NCBI GenBank assembly: GCA_013368315.1
Contig: JAACJM010000029.1
Span: 310,001 to 374,000, forward strand
Origin: Tetrapyrgos nigripes
Taxonomy: Eukaryota; Basidiomycota; Agaricomycetes; Agaricales; Campanellaceae
Reading direction: 5' to 3'
DNA length: 64,000 bases
The notes below the pieces were generated by a model. That model did no database searches. It was not told the origin of the DNA and worked only from the letters and a program-made list of their open reading frames with translations. This document shows positions 58,568 to 64,000 of the stretch, piece by piece; position 1 is the first letter of the stretch; every line of letters begins with the position of its first letter. The position numbers were made by a program, and so were the translations under genes.

Positions 58568-61500
58568 TCATACACAGGAAGGGGAATAACAATCAGTCCA
58601 TCCTCTGCCAAGATAATTCCATTTGAATGATAGCTGTGTAGGATGATGTTTGGATATGATCAATTTTGTGTATGGAGTGTAGAGAGCTTTTCGTAGGTGA
58701 GTGGGAAGCGAGATTAAATGATAAGATGTGCCTGTTAGTGTGAGCCATCCAGAGGAATGAAGATGCCACAACAGATTATCAGAGGTATCAGTAAACATGT
58801 CATTCCACTTTGGTAAAAGCTCAAGAGACTGAACCAAATCTGAATGCCCTGTGAGCTCCCCATTTGCTGCATCCCACACACGCACAAAAGAGTTATCCCC
58901 CCCAGACACAATCTGATCCCCCTTTGGTGAAAATGCAACAGACCAAACTTCACCTGAGTGCCCTGTGAGCTCCTTGAGCTGCTCTCCACTTGCTGCATCC
59001 CACACACGCACAGAAGAGTCTTTCCCCCCAGACACAATCTGATCCCCCTTTGGTGAAAATGCAACAAACCAAACTGAACCTGAGTGCCCTGTGAGCTCCT
59101 TGAGCTGCTCTCCACTTGCTGCATCCCACGCACGCACAGAAGAGTCTTCCCCCCCAGACACAATCTGATCCCCCTTTGGTGAAAATGCAACAGACAGAAC
59201 CTGACCTAAGTGCCCTGTGAGCTCCTTGAGCTGCTCTCCACTTGCTGCATCCCACACATGCACAGAAGAGTCAGACCCCCCAGACACAATCTGATCCCCC
59301 TTTGGTGAGAATGCAACAGACCAAACCCAACCTGAGTGCCCTGTGAGCTTCTTGAGCTGCTCTCCACTTGCTGCATCCCACACACGCACAGAAGAGTCAG
59401 ACCCCCCAGACACAATCTGATCCCCCTTTGGTGAAAATGCAACAGACCAAACTGAACGTGAGTGCCCTGTGAGCTCCTTGAGCTGCTCTCCACTTGCTGC
59501 ATCCCACACACGCACAGAAGAGTCAGACCCCCCAGACACAATCTGATCCCCCTTTGGTGAAAATGCAACAGACCAAACTGAACCTGAGTGCCCTGTGAGC
59601 TCCTTGAGCTGCTCTCCACTTGCTGCATCCCACACATGCACAGAAGAGTCTTCCCCCCCAGACACAATCTGATCCCCCTTTGGTGAAAATGCAACAGACA
59701 GAACCTGACCTGAGTGCCTTGTGAGCTCCTTGAGCTGCTCTCCACTTGCTGCATCCCACACACACACAGAAGAGTCAGACCCCCCAGACACAATCTGATC
59801 CCCCTTTGGTGAAAATGCAACAGACCAAACCCAACCTGAGTGCCCTGTGAGCTCCTTGAGCTGCTCTCCACTTGCTGCATCCCACACACACACAGAAGAG
59901 TCATCCCCCCCAGACACAATCTGATCCCCCTTTGGTGAAAATGCAACAGACCAAACCCAACCTGAGTGCCCTGTGAGCTCCTTGAGCTGCTCTCCACTTG
60001 CTGCATCCCACACATGCACAGAAGAGTCAAACCCCCCAGACACAATCTGATCCCCCTTTGGTGAAAATGCAACAGACTGAACCCGACCTGAGTGCTCTGT
60101 GAGCTCCCTGAGCTGCTCTCCACTTGCTGCATCCCACACATGCACAGAAGAGTCTTCCCCCCCAGACACAATCTGATCCCCCTTTGGTGAAAATGCAACA
60201 GACTGAACCCAACCTGAGTGCCCTGTGAGCTCCTTGAGCTGCTCTCCACTTGCTGCATCCCACACACGCACAGAAGAGTCTTTCCCCCCAGACACAATCT
60301 GATCCCCCTTTGGTGAAAATGCAACAGACCAAACTTCACCTGAGTGCCCTGTGAGCTCCTTGAGCTGCTCTCCACTTGCTGCATCCCACACACGCACAGA
60401 AGAGTCTTCCCCCCCAGATACAATCTGATCCCCCTTTGGTGAAAATGCAACAGACCAAACCCAACCTGAGTTCCCTGTGAGCTCCTTGAGCTGCTCTCCA
60501 CTTGCTGCATCCCACACATGCACAGAAGAGTCTTTCCCCCCAGACACAATCTGATCTCCCTTTGGTGAAAATGCAACAGACCAAACTGAACCTAAGTGCC
60601 CTGTGAGCTCCTTGAGCTGCTCTCCACTTGCTGCATCCCACACACACACAGACCCATCAAACCCCCCAGACACAATCTGACCCCCATTTGGTGATATTGC
60701 CACACACTGAACTCCAGATTTTGTTACAATGTGCATGAGGATAGCTGAAGAGTGTGTTGCTGACACTTCTGGGATATTGGGGAACCGGGGTTTCCAGTGC
60801 CTTGATACATGTGACTGTGGATCCCAGGTACTAAGAGCTGACACATAAAGGTGAGGAGTGGACTTGCACATCTCACTGCTTGTGAAAGACCTGCAGAACC
60901 TGACAGCATCTTTCCAAGTATGAATGGAAGACTCAACATGCTGTGAAAAAAGTTAGATCAGTTGGTGCCAATGACATTAGCACACACCTTGTCTATCCAA
61001 TTCTGTGCCAATTGCAGGCCATGCATTGCATCAATCCTGGCATTCAGAAGATTGACTGCCTCCAACCAGAACAGCAGGAGATCATTGACAAAGGATTGGG
61101 GTATGTTTCTCAGTGTATCACTTGGCATTGAATGCTCAAGATGAGTAGTCCAATAGATGACTGCATATCGGAGTGTCAGATCAATCTTGTCTGCCACACG
61201 AGTTTCTAGATCTGGTATATCCTTGTCCATGATGAATGATGATTCCAGTCCACAGATGTTGAAGTGGAGCTGCGCCTTCATCGTTTCATAGCAGTGTTGG
61301 ACCAGGGATGTGTGGACTAGACTAACATCACATCTGGGATCAGAGCGTGCTATTGATGCAAGTGAGTCCTTTGGGCAAAGGATGAAGTCTGCAAAGGAGG
61401 CATGGTAGGTATGAATGGTCCCATCTTGTGCTTGGTACATGACAGCATGCAGCTGGTCAACAACAAATGACACTGTTTCTTCATCAGCTTTGATGAGTGC

Positions 61501-63551
61501 AGAGACCACTTGGATAGAAATGGGGCATTCTGCACCAAGAATCATATGCAGAATATTTAGATAGTGTTGTTCAATATCATTATCACAGTGGTGGAGGGCA
61601 TCTTGAATAATCCCAGTGTAAAGTTCCTCAAGCTGACTGTTAGACTGTGGCAGGCCTGATGCATTGAGAAGCTTTTGAACAACACGCTCTTGAATGCTCT
61701 TTGGAGTCTTCCCCCTTCCATCTGGGTCAGCCATCTTGACCACTGTCGCAGCATAGATGAACAGGCCACCTGCATGCTCAGATATGTCTTTTAGTGTGTG
61801 TTGTTCTATTAGAGGAAGAGCCTCCTCCATGTACAGCAGGATGTCTTCCTCAACCTTCCTTGTTGGTACATCCTGCAGGCGACACACAGCATTTGGCTCA
61901 AATGAGCTGCAAAGCTTAGCAATCTCTGGCTCAGTGCGGCTGGTGACAATAAAGCGCAATCCATCTAATCTGCTGTCCTTGACAGCACCCAACAGCTTCT
62001 TGAGAAAAAGGAAGCCCTTTTCATTCTCATCCAGGGCATCGACAACCACAATGCAAATGGGAAGGTCTCTGGCACGCTCAGAAGAGCTTGCTTGCCAAGG
62101 TTTGACCAACATCTCCTCAAACTGTTTCTCGAGTTTGGCTGTAGCAAGCCTTAAATCCCTGTCCAAAGCAGCTACAAGCTGACCAGCATAGGATGAGGAG
62201 AAGTTGGCAAGATGTCGACATATTGTTGGCAGTAAATACTGGGGCTTGCCACTGTCAAGCTGACGAGAGGCAAAAAAGGATACTACAGGAGATTGACCTC
62301 CTGAACCATCAGTGACAGAGCTACTATGGAAGAGATCTTCTAGTTCCTCGCAAATTGTCATTGCAATGGTTGTCTTGCCCATCCCTGCTGCACCTGTCAA
62401 CCAGAACACAGGTGCTGCATTTTCTGACTGTAGCCAACATTGAATATCCTCAATCACTTCTGTACGAGTGCCTTTTGTACATGCTCTCCTAACCACATCC
62501 GATCCATAGATGCCAGACGTATATGCTGCTGCTGATGCAACAGGAAGATTCTGCAATGCTTGATTCTAAAGATTTACATTAACAAGCCTTTAACATTTTG
62601 AGTCAGAACCCAGTTTACCTTGCAAATCTTGCTAGTGTCACGCTCTATGGCTAATGCTTTTTCAAACTGTGATGGAATATCAGCATTTAAATAAAGTATA
62701 GGAGTTTCAATAAAAGAAATCACCTCTAGGTTGACATTTATTGTATTGTTAATGTCCCCTCCTGCATCTTGCTGAGCACCCATCAGATTTATGAATGCTC
62801 GAGTGGAACCTGAGTAAGTGGTTTATATATTATGAAAATGACCTTTTAATTATCTATACATACCTCTCTCCATGACTGGAGTACTTGTGATGCTCTGTCC
62901 TGCCCTATTAGCTTGAGCAGATTGTATATCCTCCCCTATTTTAGTGTCAGTCTAGAGCCAATTTCATTATCTGTACATACCTGTTCTCATGACTTGAGCA
63001 TTTGGGATGATCTGTCCTATGCCGCTATTAGCTTGAACAGATTGTATATTCTCCCCTGTTCTACTGTCAGTTTAATACCATATTTTAAGTAATCATTCGT
63101 GCCTGATCCTTTGGCATCTCCTTTTCCCTTTCTATTCATATCACTCATCATGGAGTTAGAAGTTGGAAAAGTGTCAAAATCACCTGAAGCATTGATGGAC
63201 AGTCAGCCACTCTAATCAATCAAAGAGCAAGGATTACTGACTGTGCGTTGGCGAAGGTTGAGTAGCCATCGACGAGACCTGAGGGATCGGCGGAGGAGTA
63301 CCCGATGCACGTGTAGCAGTCGGCAGCACTGGAGCAATCAGCAGGGCTTGAGCATCCAGCAGAGCCCGAACAGTTAACGAAGGTTGATTGGAAGATGAGA
63401 CGCCCTCGTTGTGATCAAGATCTGCGGTGGAGGTCCGAGGCGTCGCATTGGAGGAATGGTGACCGAGTTGTAGAAGACGCGTCTTACGAGGCTGGTTTGG
63501 GTTTCTGTTTTGCTTTTTGTCGATATGGAGGAATTTCCTGACTTGTTTCAT
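58568..63551 (-). CDS. NACHT-WD40 (NWD) NLR-like protein, copy C, about 1540 residues
   Basis: Intact paralogue of NWD A. Spliced exons with agreeing phases: 63242-63551, 63103-63183, 62981-63055, 62864-62935, 62724-62809, 62619-62666, 60988-62565, 58568-60940. ATG at 63551 starts MKQVRKFLHIDKKQNRN; exon 1 is longer than in A, with an extra Ser/Pro/Ala-rich stretch (SSSNQPSLTVRALLDAQALL). NACHT has Walker A GAAGMGKTT and Walker B VVVDALDENE; sensor-like FIVTSRTEP. The WD40 exon encodes 15 repeats and the shared C-terminal tail (GRGWTDCYSPSC). Exon 7 is 15 codons longer than in A (extra residues around SLASIARSD). It belongs to the right-hand duplication block, so its direct sister is the broken copy B. 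Expected to be a cytosolic NTP-dependent sensor; no recognised N-terminal effector domain. Confidence 0.9.
58853..60718 (-). repeat. 15 near-identical 126-bp WD40 repeats (NWD C)
   Basis: Repeat 2 starts at 60607 and repeat 15 at 58969, exactly 13 units of 126 nt apart. Constant blocks as in A and B; variation again at the residues beside V after GHSG, after SGG and before VWD. Confidence 0.95.
62864..63102 (-). repeat. intron-plus-exon tandem duplication in NWD C
   Basis: Same arrangement as 18280-18518: introns 63056-63102 (starts GCACGA) and 62936-62980 (starts GTATGT), each followed by a short exon (62981-63055, 62864-62935) encoding GENIQSVQANSGIGQ and GEDIQSAQANRAGQS. Conservation of length and the GC donor in both genes dates the duplication before A and C split. 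Confidence 0.8.
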
Positions 63552-64000
63552 GGCTGGACGACGACGAGCAAGTTGAGATGGTGGAACGGGACTAAGAAGT
63601 CGGAAAAGTGCCAAAGTCACCTGAAGCCTTGATGAACACGCCGTTCCTGACAAAAGATAAGGTTTCGCAGAAGGTCTGCTGACCTTGATAAGATAAGTAA
63701 CCGGCCCAATCGTGTTGCGTTGCTGGAAACTACGTTCATAGACTAGATCCTACACCTACATCTCCTCCAACCCCCCTCGACGGTTTCTCTTGCGTTCTCT
63801 CTTCCCCTCAACGCAACTCGAAATTTAGCAAGGACAGGGCAGGAATGCCTATGACTCGGGTATTCGATAGTGTTATTGTTGGACGGGTATAGTTACCAGA
63901 GGTTTCAGAGGATGGCTAGGGTGATGCCTATACCGAATAACGCCGTGGGCAAGGTGAGCTGTTCCTTCCGTGTCTATTACTAGAGTGGATTTTCAAGTTC
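63552..64000. other. upstream region of NWD C
   Basis: Matches 45037-45953 with about 460 bp missing: GATGGCTAGGGTGATGCC (63911) joins to CAAGGTGAGCTGTTCC, skipping 45384-45903 of the other copy. Ends at the window edge. Confidence 0.6.

Larger units (their letters stand above)
50575..64000 (+). repeat. segmental duplication block, copy 2 (right), continues past window
   Basis: Second copy of 29315-45953. Starts inside what was kinase intron 3 and runs to the window end, which corresponds to 45953 in copy 1. Shorter because several stretches are missing, including the initiator tRNA, tRNA-Ile and MITE (31501-33730 of copy 1). Confidence 0.9.

Overview
The window reads as nuclear DNA of a filamentous basidiomycete, most like an Agaricomycete (mushroom-forming fungus). 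The basis is short GT-AG introns (mostly 45-80 nt) in every recognisable gene, a large NACHT-WD40 (NWD) family, a paralogue-rich P450 and an acid-sphingomyelinase-like relic, a eukaryotic initiator tRNA, and Tc1/mariner and non-LTR elements. I cannot name the species. All multi-exon models here are hand-spliced from the sequence.

Layout. 1-4.3 kb: nested repeats, including two segments bounded by TACGAGGCCC/GGGCCTCGTA. 4.3-9.1 kb: two ordinary minus-strand genes, an isopenicillin-N-synthase-like 2OG-Fe(II) oxygenase with apparent frame lesions and a secreted TAP-like alpha/beta hydrolase. 10.2-17.7 kb: copies of an uncharacterised degenerate repeat/gene family, around a broken sphingomyelinase-like gene (11.5-12.8 kb) and a small secreted double-psi beta-barrel-like protein (13.6-14.3 kb). 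17.9-22.8 kb: intact NWD gene A on the plus strand. 24.6-27.5 kb: a small TA-flanked MITE and a full-length Tc1/mariner element with an uninterrupted transposase. 28.1-30.9 kb: complete mitochondrial pyruvate dehydrogenase-type kinase. 31.5-37 kb: an initiator tRNA-Met, an intron-containing tRNA-Ile, tRNA relics, a second MITE and a LINE 3' relic. 41.0-45.0 kb: NWD copy B (minus), broken. 46-50.57 kb: repeat relics and a decayed P450. 50.57-64.0 kb: a second copy of the 29.3-45.95 kb block, holding a truncated kinase and intact NWD gene C (minus).

The dominant structure is a direct segmental duplication of about 16.6 kb (29.3 to at least 45.95 kb, repeated from 50.57 kb to beyond the window end). 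Its left breakpoint lies inside intron 3 of the kinase gene, so the second kinase copy lost its ATP-binding half; it also abuts the P450 relic. NWD copies B and C travelled with this block; A is an inverted third copy of a smaller unit (gene plus about 0.75 kb downstream and over 1 kb upstream).

The most interesting system is the NWD trio. Each encodes a basic N-terminus, short exons (two of them an exon-plus-intron duplication in A and C), a NACHT NTPase with clear Walker A and B motifs, and 12-15 nearly identical 42-residue WD40 repeats that differ at only a few positions. That pattern is known from Podospora HNWD incompatibility/innate-immunity genes. A and C are intact by my splicing; B carries an N-terminal deletion that shifts frame and an in-array TAG. 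The housekeeping genes around them show no operon-like relation to the NWD genes.
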